Shown here piece by piece: positions 1 through 12,245 of a DNA stretch of 25,512 bases. This stretch comes from CAZDQL01 sp964507325 (GTDB taxonomy: Bacteria > Planctomycetota > UBA1135 > GCA-002686595): positions 1-25,512 of the forward strand of contig CAZDQL010000092.1 of assembly GCA_964507325.1 (NCBI GenBank), given 5' to 3'. Positions within the stretch are counted from its first letter, which is position 1, and each line of letters begins with the position of its first letter. The notes beneath the pieces were generated by a model that was given only the letters and a program-made list of their open reading frames with translations, was not told the DNA's origin and did not search any database. The position numbers were made by a program, and so were the translations under genes.

Positions 1-273
1 GGGCAGGTAGCCCTTGATGACCTCGATCTCGGCCCGCTCCGTGTCGGCGCGCTCCTGTCGACCGGCGTTCTCGAATTGCTCGGCGCTGTCGGTGCGCGTC
101 TTGACCGCCGTGGCCAGCACGGCCAGCTCTTCTGCGGCGCTGAGCTCGTCCCCGCGCTCGATGCGCTTGTTCTTCAGCGCTGCGAGCAGGAGCCGCAGCG
201 TGTCGCGCCGCACCGTTTCGCCGGCGCGCATGGCGTCCTTCAGGTCTTCGGTGAGTCGTTCGGTGAGTGACAT
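1..273 (-). CDS. yqeY: YqeY/GatB-like protein, N-terminal 91 residues (cut by window edge)
   Basis: The reading begins MSLTERLTEDLKDAMRAG and continues with a lysine/arginine-rich helical stretch (LKNKRIERGDELSAAEE) to an EVIKGYLP end at the window border. This matches the start of YqeY, a small helical protein related to the GatB C-terminal tRNA-amidotransferase domain; its exact role is not settled. The ATG at 273-271 has a GGAG Shine-Dalgarno six bases upstream, inside the end of gyrA, and lies two bases after the gyrA stop, so the two genes are probably co-transcribed and coupled. The C-terminal part lies outside the window. Identification rests on remembered family sequence, not on a search. 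Confidence 0.85.
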   Translation of the reverse strand, partial: MSLTERLTEDLKDAMRAGETVRRDTLRLLLAALKNKRIERGDELSAAEELAVLATAVKTRTDSAEQFENAGRQERADTERAEIEVIKGYLP

Positions 274-275
274 CT

Positions 276-2834
<2,559 letters not shown>

Positions 2835-2871
2835 GGCGACCGGCGGCAGTCCCGGCGCCGGTCGCGGGGCC

Positions 2872-3891
2872 TCAGGTCGTCCGCAGCGCGCGCACGGAGA
2901 GCTCCGCGGCGCTCAGGCGCCCGTGTTCGGTAGCGAAGAGGTCCGGCAGGTCGGTGGGCACGCTCTCGAAGGCTTGGCTCTCGAGGCGCACGCCCTGGGG
3001 AGCCCGCTCCCAGAGCAGCCAAGAGGCGTCGGCGCACCAGCGCGGAGGGGAGAGCTCCCCCCGCGGAACGAGCTTGTCGCTGGTGGCCAGTACGGCGCTG
3101 GGCACCTCCAGCCGACGCGCCTCGGTCAAGAGGACGCGGCCGCCGACGCGCGCCAGGAGCACGCCGGCGCCGATCGCCTCCGTGCCGAACCAGACGCGGT
3201 CCGCGCGTGCGACCTGATCGGCGAGGGCCGCGTCGTAGACCATGCGCACCCGCACCCCCGCGTCGATCAGGCGCCGGGCCATGCGACGGCCGGACAGATC
3301 GGGGCTGCCCTCGGAGAGCACCACCTCGGGGGCGAGGCCGCGTCCCTGAGCCTCCTCGATCGCGAGCGCGACCGTGTCCGACCACCCTTGCACGAGGATC
3401 ACTTCGCCGCGCACCAGCTCGCCGATGAGCGTGGCGGCGCAGGCGCGTCGATCGGGCAGCCGGCGCCCGGCGGCCAGGGGCTCGCCGCTCCAGGCCTCTT
3501 CCCCCGCGCCCTCGCCCCCGAGCCAGAGTCCGAGCTCCTCCGCCAGCGCCTCCCGCGGGGAGCCTGCGAACCCGTAGTGCCCAGCGCGGCCGCGGGCCAT
3601 CAGCTCGCGCAGAGCGGCCAGCCAACCCGCCACGGGTCCGCGCCATCCGTGGGCTTCGTCGAGGGGGGTGAGGCCCGAGTGCACCAACTCCTGAGCTCCC
3701 TCCCAGTCGCGCGGTTCGTCGCCGCGGGCGAGCCCCTCGACGAGCTCCCGGGAAGCCTCGCGGACGACCGTCTCGGCGCTCGACGCGCGGTCGCGCAGCA
3801 GGGGCTGCAGGCGCTCGAGCAGGGGCATCTCGGCTGCGGTCGCCGTCCCTTGACCGGGGGTCCAGACGAAGCGGTGGCGTGAGGTCGACAT
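2872..3891 (-). CDS. eIF2B alpha/beta/delta-like (MTNA-fold) protein
   Basis: The protein has 339 residues. Its C-terminal half reads like the eIF2B/methylthioribose-1-phosphate isomerase/ribose-1,5-bisphosphate isomerase superfamily. Seen in order are a strand ending ILVQGWSDTVALAI, then VVLSEGSPDLSGRRMARRLI (the sugar-phosphate-binding segment with Gly-Arg-x-Met-Ala), then RVRMVYDAALADQVARADRV, and VWFGTEAIGAG. In the family the aspartate near the DAALAD position and the conserved glycines line the active site. The N-terminal third is helical and poorly conserved. It may be an isomerase of phosphorylated sugars; bacterial members of this subgroup have no settled function. It lies 37 bp upstream of gyrA in the same direction. 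The ATG at 3891 is preceded by an inverted repeat and no close Shine-Dalgarno. Confidence 0.75.
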   Translation of the reverse strand: MSTSRHRFVWTPGQGTATAAEMPLLERLQPLLRDRASSAETVVREASRELVEGLARGDEPRDWEGAQELVHSGLTPLDEAHGWRGPVAGWLAALRELMARGRAGHYGFAGSPREALAEELGLWLGGEGAGEEAWSGEPLAAGRRLPDRRACAATLIGELVRGEVILVQGWSDTVALAIEEAQGRGLAPEVVLSEGSPDLSGRRMARRLIDAGVRVRMVYDAALADQVARADRVWFGTEAIGAGVLLARVGGRVLLTEARRLEVPSAVLATSDKLVPRGELSPPRWCADASWLLWERAPQGVRLESQAFESVPTDLPDLFATEHGRLSAAELSVRALRTT

Positions 3892-3894
3892 CGG

Positions 3895-3936
3895 GTTTCG
3901 CCGGGCTCCAGGCGAGGGTCTATTGTCGCCCGAAAC
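3895..3936 (-). promoter_or_regulatory. Inverted repeat directly upstream of the eIF2B-like start codon
   Basis: GTTTCG plus GGGC (3895-3906) pairs with GCCC plus CGAAAC (3928-3936) with a two-base bulge, forming a hairpin in the untranslated leader that ends three bases before the ATG. It could be an operator, a leader structure or chance. No terminator U-tract follows. Confidence 0.3.
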
Positions 3937-3994
3937 GGCTGGGGATCCACGGGTCGAGGGCCATTTATGGGCCCGGTCAACCCCCGTTTTCGGG

Positions 3995-5650
3995 CTACTT
4001 CTTGGAGGCGTCGGAAGCGCTCTCCAGGAGCCCGCGCCAGCGCTCCGGGCACCCCCCCAGCAGGGCGGCCGCGGCCTCCCGATCCCCCTCTCCCATCCGC
4101 TCGCAGAAGAGCGCCACGACGTCGAGTCCCGGCCGCCCCAGGACCCCCAGGAGGGTGGCGTACTCCCCGCGCTGCACCCAGCTCGCGTCGAGGGTCAGGC
4201 AGGCTTCCAGACCGCCGGCGAGCTCCTCCGCGCCCAGGCTCTCCCGGTCCCCCTGGCGAGCCGCTCCGGCGTGCAGGGCCGCTAGGAGATCGGGGTCGAT
4301 TCCCTCGACGTCGCGGGCGCACTCCAGCGCCCGGTCCCAGCGGCCCAGGGCCAACTCGGCGCGCACCCGATCGAGGGGGTAGGCCTGCACGAGGGTCCAG
4401 ACCTCTCCCCCCGCGGTGAGCAGGAAGAAGAGCGCCCCCGCCGCCGCGGCCAGGCGCAGCCGGCGGCGGAAGCGACGCGCGAAAGCCGGGTCGATCCAGG
4501 CGCGTTCGAGGAAGGCCACCCGCGCCCCGGTGGAGAAGTGGCGCCAGCCGGCGACGTCGCGCAGGCGACCGCCGACCCGCTCGAGGGCGCGCACCATGGC
4601 CGACGGGTCTCCCAGGAGCTGCAGGCTGAAGAGGTCCGCCTCCAACTCGCAGCGGCGCGAGAGCCAACCGAAGCCCAGGGCCCACAGGCCCAGGGTGGCG
4701 ACCAGGATCAACGCCGCCAGCCACTCGCTCTCGGGCGCCAGCCAACCCGTCGCCAGGTCCGCCGCGAAGAAGGCACCCAGGGCCCAGGCGAGGAAGACGG
4801 TCACGTGGCGCAGCTTGGCGTGTCCGATCTCGTGGGCATAGACGGCGGCCAGCTCGCGCGGGGAGAGCGCCGCCAGCAGGGAGTCGGAGAAGAGCACCAC
4901 CCGCCGGCGACCGCCGACCCCGACGATGGCGGCGTTGGCGAGCAGGTGGCCCGTGCGCCAGACGCGCAGCTCGCGCGGGTGGAAGTCCGCGCGACGAGCC
5001 ACGGCCTCCAGCAGACTGCGCTGCGGTCCGGAGGGGAGGGGGATGGTGTCCCAGGTGTTGGTCAGGAGCACGGGCAGAGCGAGGGCCAGAAGCCCCAGGA
5101 CGCCCGTCACGAAGCTCGCGTGCAGGAGCCCGATGTGCTGGATCTTCTCGGTCCAACCGGGGACCAGGCCGAGGGCGGCGCTCACGCCGACGTAGATCCC
5201 CAGCGGCACGAGAGCCGACCCGAACATGCGCAGCTGGAAGGCGAGCAGCCGTCGCCGCAGCGGCCCCCGCGGGGCGTGCACCCCCACCTCGGCGCGGATC
5301 GCGAGCACCTGCAGGACCAGGTAGGGGGCGAAGACGACGAAGAGCGCCCACTCGGGCCAGGTCGTGGCGGTCAGGCGCGCGCCGCTCCACTCGCGCACGG
5401 CGGGAAGCCAGGCGGTGCCGAGGGCCAGGCAGGCGAACCCCAGGGGCGCCGAGAGGGAGAGCAGGCGGCTGGAGAGGCGCGCCGCCCGGAAGCGGCCCCG
5501 CTCTCCGCTGTAGCGCGCCAGCCACGCGAGCAGCTGCGGCAGGGGCAGGAGCACCAGGCCCCAGAGGGGACTCACGTCGCCCCAGCCGAAGCCCGCCTCC
5601 GCGGTCGCCTCGGCCCCGATCGCGAGCAGGATGTGCAGGAGGTAGCCCAC
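3995..5650 (-). CDS. M48-family membrane zinc metallopeptidase
   Basis: This 551-residue protein carries the zinc-binding motif HEIGH at 273-277 and the downstream glutamate ligand in ELEAD at 335-339. That is the signature of family M48 (HtpX/Ste24-like) proteases, which cleave membrane proteins from the inner membrane. Several hydrophobic segments precede the active site (around 4-15, 31-45, 66-82, 101-118, 145-162, 175-197), and two flank the ELEAD motif, as expected for the family. The C-terminal 130 residues after about 440 are soluble, helical and repeat-like (TPR-like at best). The start is GTG at 5650, 18 bases after the dapF stop, so it is probably in the rnhC-dapF transcript. No Shine-Dalgarno is evident. 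Substrate unknown. Confidence 0.88.
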   Translation of the reverse strand: MGYLLHILLAIGAEATAEAGFGWGDVSPLWGLVLLPLPQLLAWLARYSGERGRFRAARLSSRLLSLSAPLGFACLALGTAWLPAVREWSGARLTATTWPEWALFVVFAPYLVLQVLAIRAEVGVHAPRGPLRRRLLAFQLRMFGSALVPLGIYVGVSAALGLVPGWTEKIQHIGLLHASFVTGVLGLLALALPVLLTNTWDTIPLPSGPQRSLLEAVARRADFHPRELRVWRTGHLLANAAIVGVGGRRRVVLFSDSLLAALSPRELAAVYAHEIGHAKLRHVTVFLAWALGAFFAADLATGWLAPESEWLAALILVATLGLWALGFGWLSRRCELEADLFSLQLLGDPSAMVRALERVGGRLRDVAGWRHFSTGARVAFLERAWIDPAFARRFRRRLRLAAAAGALFFLLTAGGEVWTLVQAYPLDRVRAELALGRWDRALECARDVEGIDPDLLAALHAGAARQGDRESLGAEELAGGLEACLTLDASWVQRGEYATLLGVLGRPGLDVVALFCERMGEGDREAAAALLGGCPERWRGLLESASDASKK

Positions 5651-5668
5651 GGGTTCGTAGCGGCGAGC

Positions 5669-6451
5669 TTAACAGCGCGTCGGCCAGGCGGGCCCCAGGC
5701 GCTCCACCCCGCCGGTGAGCCAGAGCTCGCCGTCGCGCAGGTCGACTTCGAGCTCGCCCCCGGGCAGCACCACGCGCACCGGCCAGCGCCCTCCGGGGGC
5801 CAGGACCGCCGCCGCCGCGCAGGCGCCGCTGCCGCAAGCGGCGGTCTCGCCGACGCCCCGCTCCCAGACGCGGAGGCGCAGGTGATCGGGGTGCGCGACG
5901 ACGAACTCCACGTTGGTGCCGTGGGGGAAACGCGGGTCGCGCTCCAGGCGCGGGCCCCAGTCCAGGACTTCCCGATCGCGCAGGGCCTCGCGCGCGAGCA
6001 CCAGGTGCGGGTTGCCGAGGTCGACCACCGCGCCCTCCAGCGCCTCGCCGTCGAGGCGCAGCCCCAAGCGCGGTCCGACGCGCGCGGCGCCCATCGACAC
6101 CTCGACCCGCTGCGAGCCGAGCACCCTTGCGCGGCGCGGCCCGGCGTCGGTGACCAGCTCCAGCTCGGGGCCGCTCGCGTGTCCCGCGCCGACGGCGTAG
6201 TGGGCCGCGCAGCGCAGTCCGTTGCCGCAGGCCTCCGGCCGGCTCCCGTCGCGATTGAAGACCGTCATGCGCAGGCGGCCCCCTCCCTCGCGGTCGAGCA
6301 GCAGCACTCCGTCGGGGTGGCGCGGATCCCGGGCAGCGCTCTCCCGTGCCAGTGCGGCGGGGTCGTCGGGAGAAGGGCCGAGGATTCCGTCGACCAGGAG
6401 GAAGCGGTTCCCCGTGCCGGCCAGGAAGGCCCCCACCGAGGTCCCCTTCAC
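5669..6451 (-). CDS. dapF: Diaminopimelate epimerase
   Basis: DapF converts LL- to meso-diaminopimelate for lysine and peptidoglycan synthesis. Both catalytic cysteines are visible: Cys75 in NRDGSRPEACGNGLRC and Cys206 in GVGETAACGSGACAAA. The substrate-binding GNPHLV (146-151) and GTNVEFV segments are also present. The length, 260 residues, is normal. The N-terminus (VKGTSVGAFLAGTGNRFLLVD) diverges from the usual Gly-Leu-Gly-Asn-Asp-Phe start. The start is GTG at 6451, overlapping the rnhC stop by four bases (GTGA), with a GAGAGG ribosome site five bases upstream; upstream in-frame sequence belongs to the rnhC region read out of frame and was excluded. Confident. Confidence 0.93.
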   Translation of the reverse strand: MKGTSVGAFLAGTGNRFLLVDGILGPSPDDPAALARESAARDPRHPDGVLLLDREGGGRLRMTVFNRDGSRPEACGNGLRCAAHYAVGAGHASGPELELVTDAGPRRARVLGSQRVEVSMGAARVGPRLGLRLDGEALEGAVVDLGNPHLVLAREALRDREVLDWGPRLERDPRFPHGTNVEFVVAHPDHLRLRVWERGVGETAACGSGACAAAAVLAPGGRWPVRVVLPGGELEVDLRDGELWLTGGVERLGPAWPTRC

Positions 6452-7341
6452 AGGCGCCTCTCGATCTTGGCGGTGTTCTTGAAGTGCAGCTTGGCCACCT
6501 GCCCCAAGGACTCCACCCCGTGCCGGCGACTGAAGGCGACCCCGGCGGCGTCGGTGGGCGCTCCGGCGCCCTTGCGCAGCTCGACCTCCCACTGGGAGGA
6601 GAGCTCGGCGAGGGCCAGCAGGAATTCCGCCCGCGCCAGCACGCTGGCGGCCGCCACGGCGGCGTTGCGCTCCGCCCGGGGCGCCTGGACGAGGCGCACG
6701 TCGAGCTCCCCCGCCGCGCGCTGCATCACGTCGGCGGCGGCGAACTGGTCCACCAGGGCGCGGTCGCCCGGTCGAGCGACGCGGCGCAGAACGTCGGCGT
6801 GCAGCTCCGCGAGCAGGGGGTTCAGACCGCGGTATTCGGGGTAGATCCGGTTGTACTCGCTGGGATCCAGGCGCCGGATCGCGTGGGGGACGCGCTCCCG
6901 GAGGTGGGCCGCCAGGCGCAGGGCGCGCGGGTCGCTCAGGCGCTTGCTGTCGGTCACCCCGAGCGCGCCGAGCTCCTGCGCCTCCTCCGGCACCAGCCGT
7001 ACCGCGGCCACCACCAGGGGTCCGAAGTAGTCCCCCTTGCCCGCCTCGTCGGAGCCACAGGTCGGCTCGGAGACGAGGGCGACGGGGTCCGCCTCCCCCG
7101 CGGACGCCCCGGGGCTCGACGTCGCTTCGAGGTCGGTCCAGCGGGAGAGGAAGAGCTCGGGGTCGGCCCCCTGCACCACGAACTTGCCCGAGGCGTAGAG
7201 GGTGGCCACCACCCCCTCCCCCTTCACGCTGAAGAGGGAGTGGGGCACGCTGCGCCACTCGAAGTCGCCGCCCTGGAGGCGCGCCTCCAGGGCGGAGCGC
7301 TCCGCGGGCGGAACGGTGCGGACGAGGGTCTTCTGGGTCAT
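6448..7341 (-). CDS. rnhC: Ribonuclease HIII
   Basis: RNase HIII cuts the RNA strand of RNA-DNA hybrids during replication and repair. The protein has 297 residues from the ATG at 7341. The N-terminal 70 residues contain the TBP-like substrate-binding region (FEWRSVPHSLFSVKGEG, LYASGKFVVQG) that separates HIII from HII. The catalytic domain begins at GSDEAGKGDYFGPLVVAAV, with acidic residues Asp98, Glu99, Asp131 (TDSKRL) and Asp198 (LVDQF). The GKGDYFGP wording is typical of HIII. A GTG at 7356 would add five residues (MASRP); neither start has a clear ribosome site. It is the first gene of a run with dapF and the M48 protease, and faces the CBS-type gene head to head. Confidence 0.9.
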   Translation of the reverse strand: MTQKTLVRTVPPAERSALEARLQGGDFEWRSVPHSLFSVKGEGVVATLYASGKFVVQGADPELFLSRWTDLEATSSPGASAGEADPVALVSEPTCGSDEAGKGDYFGPLVVAAVRLVPEEAQELGALGVTDSKRLSDPRALRLAAHLRERVPHAIRRLDPSEYNRIYPEYRGLNPLLAELHADVLRRVARPGDRALVDQFAAADVMQRAAGELDVRLVQAPRAERNAAVAAASVLARAEFLLALAELSSQWEVELRKGAGAPTDAAGVAFSRRHGVESLGQVAKLHFKNTAKIERRL

Positions 7342-7421
7342 CGGGCGACTCGCCACAGGCTATCGACCCGGCCGGACGCTGTCGCGGGCTCGTGACGGTC
7401 CTCGTCCCACGGGCGGCACAG

Positions 7422-7427
7422 TAGAAT
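7422..7427 (+). promoter_or_regulatory. Possible -10 element (TAGAAT) for the CBS-type gene
   Basis: TAGAAT matches five of six bases of the sigma-70 -10 consensus in the 113-bp divergent gap between rnhC and the plus-strand gene, about 28 bp before its start. No good -35 hexamer stands at 16-18 bp, so this is tentative. Confidence 0.3.
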
Positions 7428-7454
7428 TCGACCCCCCCTGCTCCTGGAGCCCCA

Positions 7455-8819
<1,365 letters not shown>

Positions 8820-9233
8820 TCAGGCGGCGGGGGCTCCGACTTCGTCGAGCTCCTGCAGGAACTGCCACGCCCCGACGATCGTCATCACGCCCACGAGGAC
8901 GCTGATCGGGCCCGTGTTCACCAGGCCGATGATCGAGAGCACGATCAGGGTCCAGAGCCAGGGGCGTTCCCCCTCCCAAGCGCGCCAGCAGACGAAGAGC
9001 ACGAAGCCGTAGAAGGCGGCCACCGTCAACAGGAAGAGCGCGCCGAAGGCCGCCAGGAGGTTCAGGGGGAAGACGCCGAAGATCGGCAGGGCGGCCAACG
9101 ACGCCCCGAAGAGACCGGCCGCCAGGCCTCCGCCGAGGAGGTACAGGAAGCCGGCGAAGACGGCGTGCAGGGCTTGGAGAACGATGCCGACGGAGAGCAG
9201 GGTCGGCCGTCGCGGGGTGTTCATTGGGGGCAT
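8820..9233 (-). CDS. Small four-helix membrane protein of unknown function
   Basis: The 137-residue product is strongly hydrophobic, with about four membrane segments near 12-34, 38-53, 58-82 and 92-122 and a short acidic C-terminal tail (LQELDEVGAPAA). I do not recognise a family. It follows the sulfatase-fold gene by 23 bp in the same direction and may share its transcript. Its TGA stop touches the TGA of the plus-strand CBS-type gene. A second ATG at 9224 (MNTPRRP) is an alternative start. The steady coding frame, good third-position GC and clean membrane pattern support a real gene. Confidence 0.7.
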   Translation of the reverse strand: MPPMNTPRRPTLLSVGIVLQALHAVFAGFLYLLGGGLAAGLFGASLAALPIFGVFPLNLLAAFGALFLLTVAAFYGFVLFVCWRAWEGERPWLWTLIVLSIIGLVNTGPISVLVGVMTIVGAWQFLQELDEVGAPAA

Positions 9234-9256
9234 GGCAGCGAGGTGGGACCCCTCAC

Positions 9257-11101
9257 CTACTCGCCAGGGGCGTCAGTATTCGCCCCGGAGCGCCCTTCCA
9301 GGGCGGTGTGCAGGCGTTCGACCTCCTCGGGGCGCTCCGCCGCCAGATCCACCCGCTGGTCGCGGTCGCTCGACACCTGGTAGAGGGCCGGAACTCCGTC
9401 GCGAGTGAGCTCCAGGACCCAGTCCCCGACGCGCACTCCGCGCGTGCCGTCGCGACCTCGAAAGCGCGCACCCTCCGCCGGGGGCCCCGCGAGGAGGTCC
9501 CGCCCGCGCGGGAAGTCGGCCCCCGCCCAGCGCGTCAGGGTGGCGGCCAGGTGGCGCGTCTGGACCGCGGCCTCGATCCTGCGCCCCGAGGTGATCCCGG
9601 GGCCGACGAAGACGAGGGGCACGTGCAGGCGCTCCTGGTGCAGGGGGGGGCGTGACTCGTCGGCGGTGCCGTGGGTGCCGGCGATCGCCAGCAGGGTGCT
9701 CCCCTCGAGCTCGAGCACCTCCAGGTGGGAGAGCAGGACCCCCAAGGAGCGGTCGACACGCCGCACACCCGCCACCGCGGCGTCACCTCCGGAGAGCTCC
9801 AGGTCCCGCTCGTCGGGGGCATCGCTGGGCAGCACCACGACCAGCAGGAAGCGCGCGCCGGCGACGCCGTACACCCACTCCGCCGCGGCGCCGACGATCG
9901 CGTCCGGGTCACGCAGGTCCAGGCGCACGGCGTGGAAACCGGCCGCGCCCCGGCTGGGCCGCAGCAGGTGCTCTCCGTCGCCGAAGAACCCCGTGAGCAG
10001 CCCCGCGCCCGCGGCCGCTTCCGCCAGGACGGGGGCGCCGGGCTCGGGTGAGGGGGGCTCCGCCAGCTCACCACCGAAGAGGGAAGCGAGGGCCGCCGAC
10101 CGCTCGCCGGAGGCGGCCAGGGCCCGCTCGAAGACGACACCGCGGCGGGCGAAGCCGTCGAGCATCGGGGTGCGCACCCGGCCCGTGACCTCGGCCCCGA
10201 GTCCGTCGACGAGGACCAGGATCAGATTGGGGGCACTGGGGGTGGCGAGGACGCAGGGGACCTCCTGCACCCGCACCACGGCGACTCCCTCGAAGCCGAC
10301 TCCGAGCAGCGCGGGATCCAGGTCCTCGCCGCCGTGGCGCGCACGCACCGAGAAGGTCAGGTGGGCCCCCGCTTCGAGCGCGGGGGGCGGACGGTCGAGG
10401 GGCAGGCGCTCGTCGGCCTGCGCCTCGCGGCGCAGGACTCCTCGGGCTCCCGCCAGCGGCACGCCATCGGCGCGCACTTCGAGCTCGACCGCGGCGCTCG
10501 CGACCCCGGCGGGGAGGCGCTCCCCCGCTTCGCGGGGCAAGCGTCCCGCGCCCCTGAGGGCGTAGGGTCCGCCGGTGGTGGGGACGTCGAGCTCGAGCGC
10601 GGTCATCGGTGTCGCCGCGGGGAAGGCCTCCACCGGCGTGTAGGCGACCACCCGGGGGACGGACTGGCGCCCGAAGGCCACCAGCGGGGCACCGAGGCCC
10701 AGGACGAGCGCCACGCCGGTCGCCACCGGCCCCTCCCAGGCCCGCGAAGGACGCCCCGCCAACGCGAAGACGCCCAGCGCCAGGAGCACTCCACCCCCTA
10801 CCGCCAGGGGCAGCCCGTCGGTCACGTCCGGGCGCGGGATCCCCGCGACCCCCCACGCCAACACGAAGGCGGTGAATCCCAACGGCAGGAGCTCGCGCGA
10901 CCGGTGCGCCAGGGCGCTTCCCAAGACCCCCAGGATGAGGGCTTCGATCAGGTGCTCGGGAAAGCGCGCCGAGAGGATCCAGGCGGCGAGCTCCGGGTTG
11001 GGCGCTTCCCGCAGAAGGAGCCAATGCCGCAGGCTCGCCAGCAGCCCGGCGCAGTAGAGACCCAGGGGGAGGGTGCGCGTGGCGTCGCGGACGAAGGTCA
11101 T
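9257..11101 (-). CDS. Membrane-anchored sulfatase/alkaline-phosphatase-fold protein, catalytic residues not conserved
   Basis: From the ATG at 11101 the protein has 614 residues. About five hydrophobic segments occupy the first 145 residues, followed by a beta-rich linker and a sulfatase-like domain from about 290. The fold is seen in PNLILVLVDG (291-300), TPMLDGFARRGVVFERALA, and HQERLHVPLVFVGPGI. The usual nucleophile motif (Cys/Ser-x-Pro-x-Arg before an ASLLTG-like turn) is replaced by a stretch SGERSAALASLFGG with no matching pattern. The Ser-Asp-His-Gly metal motif is AGTHG (His477). It may be inactive, a binding protein, or a transferase of unusual chemistry. A longer reading from 11191 would overlap the SGNH gene and was not chosen. 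The gene follows the SGNH hydrolase by 59 bp. Confidence 0.75.
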   Translation of the reverse strand: MTFVRDATRTLPLGLYCAGLLASLRHWLLLREAPNPELAAWILSARFPEHLIEALILGVLGSALAHRSRELLPLGFTAFVLAWGVAGIPRPDVTDGLPLAVGGGVLLALGVFALAGRPSRAWEGPVATGVALVLGLGAPLVAFGRQSVPRVVAYTPVEAFPAATPMTALELDVPTTGGPYALRGAGRLPREAGERLPAGVASAAVELEVRADGVPLAGARGVLRREAQADERLPLDRPPPALEAGAHLTFSVRARHGGEDLDPALLGVGFEGVAVVRVQEVPCVLATPSAPNLILVLVDGLGAEVTGRVRTPMLDGFARRGVVFERALAASGERSAALASLFGGELAEPPSPEPGAPVLAEAAAGAGLLTGFFGDGEHLLRPSRGAAGFHAVRLDLRDPDAIVGAAAEWVYGVAGARFLLVVVLPSDAPDERDLELSGGDAAVAGVRRVDRSLGVLLSHLEVLELEGSTLLAIAGTHGTADESRPPLHQERLHVPLVFVGPGITSGRRIEAAVQTRHLAATLTRWAGADFPRGRDLLAGPPAEGARFRGRDGTRGVRVGDWVLELTRDGVPALYQVSSDRDQRVDLAAERPEEVERLHTALEGRSGANTDAPGE

Positions 11102-11160
11102 GCGGGTGGGGAGTGTATCGACCGCCGCGGGTGGACGGACATCCCCGGCTGCGGGCGGCG

Positions 11161-12225
11161 TCAGTCCTCTCCCGCGGTCTCCTCCAGCCACCCCTGCTCG
11201 CGGATCAGCCCGAGCACGGTGGTGGCGACGAGGAAATAGCCTTCGGGCGTCGGGTGATAGCGGTCACCCTTGAGGAACAGCTGACGCGGAGGGTTGCTCT
11301 GGCGCGCGTGGCGGCGGAACTCGTCGGCCAGGTCGACGAAGGGCAGCTCGAGCTCCGCGCAGACTTGGCCCAGGCGTTCGATCGGCGTGTTGTCGTAGGT
11401 CTCCAGGTAGACCTGGCTCTCGTAGGGAAAGAGGAAGACCGCCGTCTGGGCGCCGTACTCGCGCGCCAGGTCGCGAATCGCGGCCAGGTGCTCCTTCTGC
11501 TCCTGCCAGCGCTCAGAGTCGGCGGGATCCTGACTGGCTCCGCTGGCCAAGGACTCGGCTTGATGCCAGTCGCGCTTGCGGTTCCAGGCGTAGTAGCTCT
11601 GTCGCAGCCAGCGGTAGCTCGCGAAGCGCCCCAGGAAGTTGCGCAGGTCCTTGGAGATCAGCCGCCTGAGGCCGCGCTGCTTGAAGACCCTCTCGTCCAC
11701 CGCGCGGATGGTGTTGGGGAAGTCGTTCAGGTTGTAGCCCACGACCACGACGTGGGGGCGCACCATGGGGGCGAGCTCCTCGAAGAAGCGCCGGTAGTCG
11801 GCGCCCGAGTAGCCGTTGACGCCCAGGTTGGCCACCAACGCGCGCCTCTCCTTCCCCATCTCCGCCTGCAGCATGTGCTCGAGCTGCCGGGGCCAGCAGT
11901 GGTCTTCGACCACCCCCTTGCCGAAGGTGCACGAGTCCCCCAGGCAGGCGACGCGGAACTCCTCGGGGGCCAGGGAGACGTCCAGGGCAGCACCGCGCAG
12001 CCCCAGGGAGTTCGTCTCGTACCAGGTGCCGTCCCAACGCCCTTCGAAGTCCGGCTTGTGCCGCCAGCCGCGCCCATCCTCGAAGTGCACGTAGGGGTTG
12101 CGGTCCCAGAGGCTGAAGGGCCCGGGTTCGATCGCTCGGGTGATCACCTCGCCCACGACGAAGAACACCACGAGGGCGACGAGGGAGAGGGCGAACTTCC
12201 TTTTGAGGTTCCGAGGTAGGCGCAT
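11161..12225 (-). CDS. SGNH/GDSL-family hydrolase with N-terminal membrane anchor
   Basis: The 354-residue protein starts with a basic N-terminus (MRLPRNLKRK) and one membrane segment (11-26), so it is probably anchored with its domain outside the membrane. SGNH blocks are visible: block I CLGDSCTFG (Ser98), block II ANLGVNGYSGADY, block III VVGYNLNDF (Asn167) and block V GDRYHPTPEGY (Asp321, His324). Family members are esterases or O-acetyl hydrolases/transferases acting on lipids or polysaccharides; the substrate is unknown here. The ATG at 12225 is 20 bp after the helicase stop. A GTG at 12249 would overlap that stop by four bases and has a GAGGGGG seven bases upstream, so it is a serious alternative adding eight residues. 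Confidence 0.85.
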   Translation of the reverse strand: MRLPRNLKRKFALSLVALVVFFVVGEVITRAIEPGPFSLWDRNPYVHFEDGRGWRHKPDFEGRWDGTWYETNSLGLRGAALDVSLAPEEFRVACLGDSCTFGKGVVEDHCWPRQLEHMLQAEMGKERRALVANLGVNGYSGADYRRFFEELAPMVRPHVVVVGYNLNDFPNTIRAVDERVFKQRGLRRLISKDLRNFLGRFASYRWLRQSYYAWNRKRDWHQAESLASGASQDPADSERWQEQKEHLAAIRDLAREYGAQTAVFLFPYESQVYLETYDNTPIERLGQVCAELELPFVDLADEFRRHARQSNPPRQLFLKGDRYHPTPEGYFLVATTVLGLIREQGWLEETAGED

Positions 12226-12245
12226 GGTGGGGCTGTGCGACCCTA

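Noticed and set aside
11102..11191. Longer start for the sulfatase-fold protein (30 more residues)
   Set aside because: The extension is Gly/Pro-rich, overlaps the SGNH stop region, and precedes a normal membrane-protein N-terminus (MTFVRDATRTLPLG).
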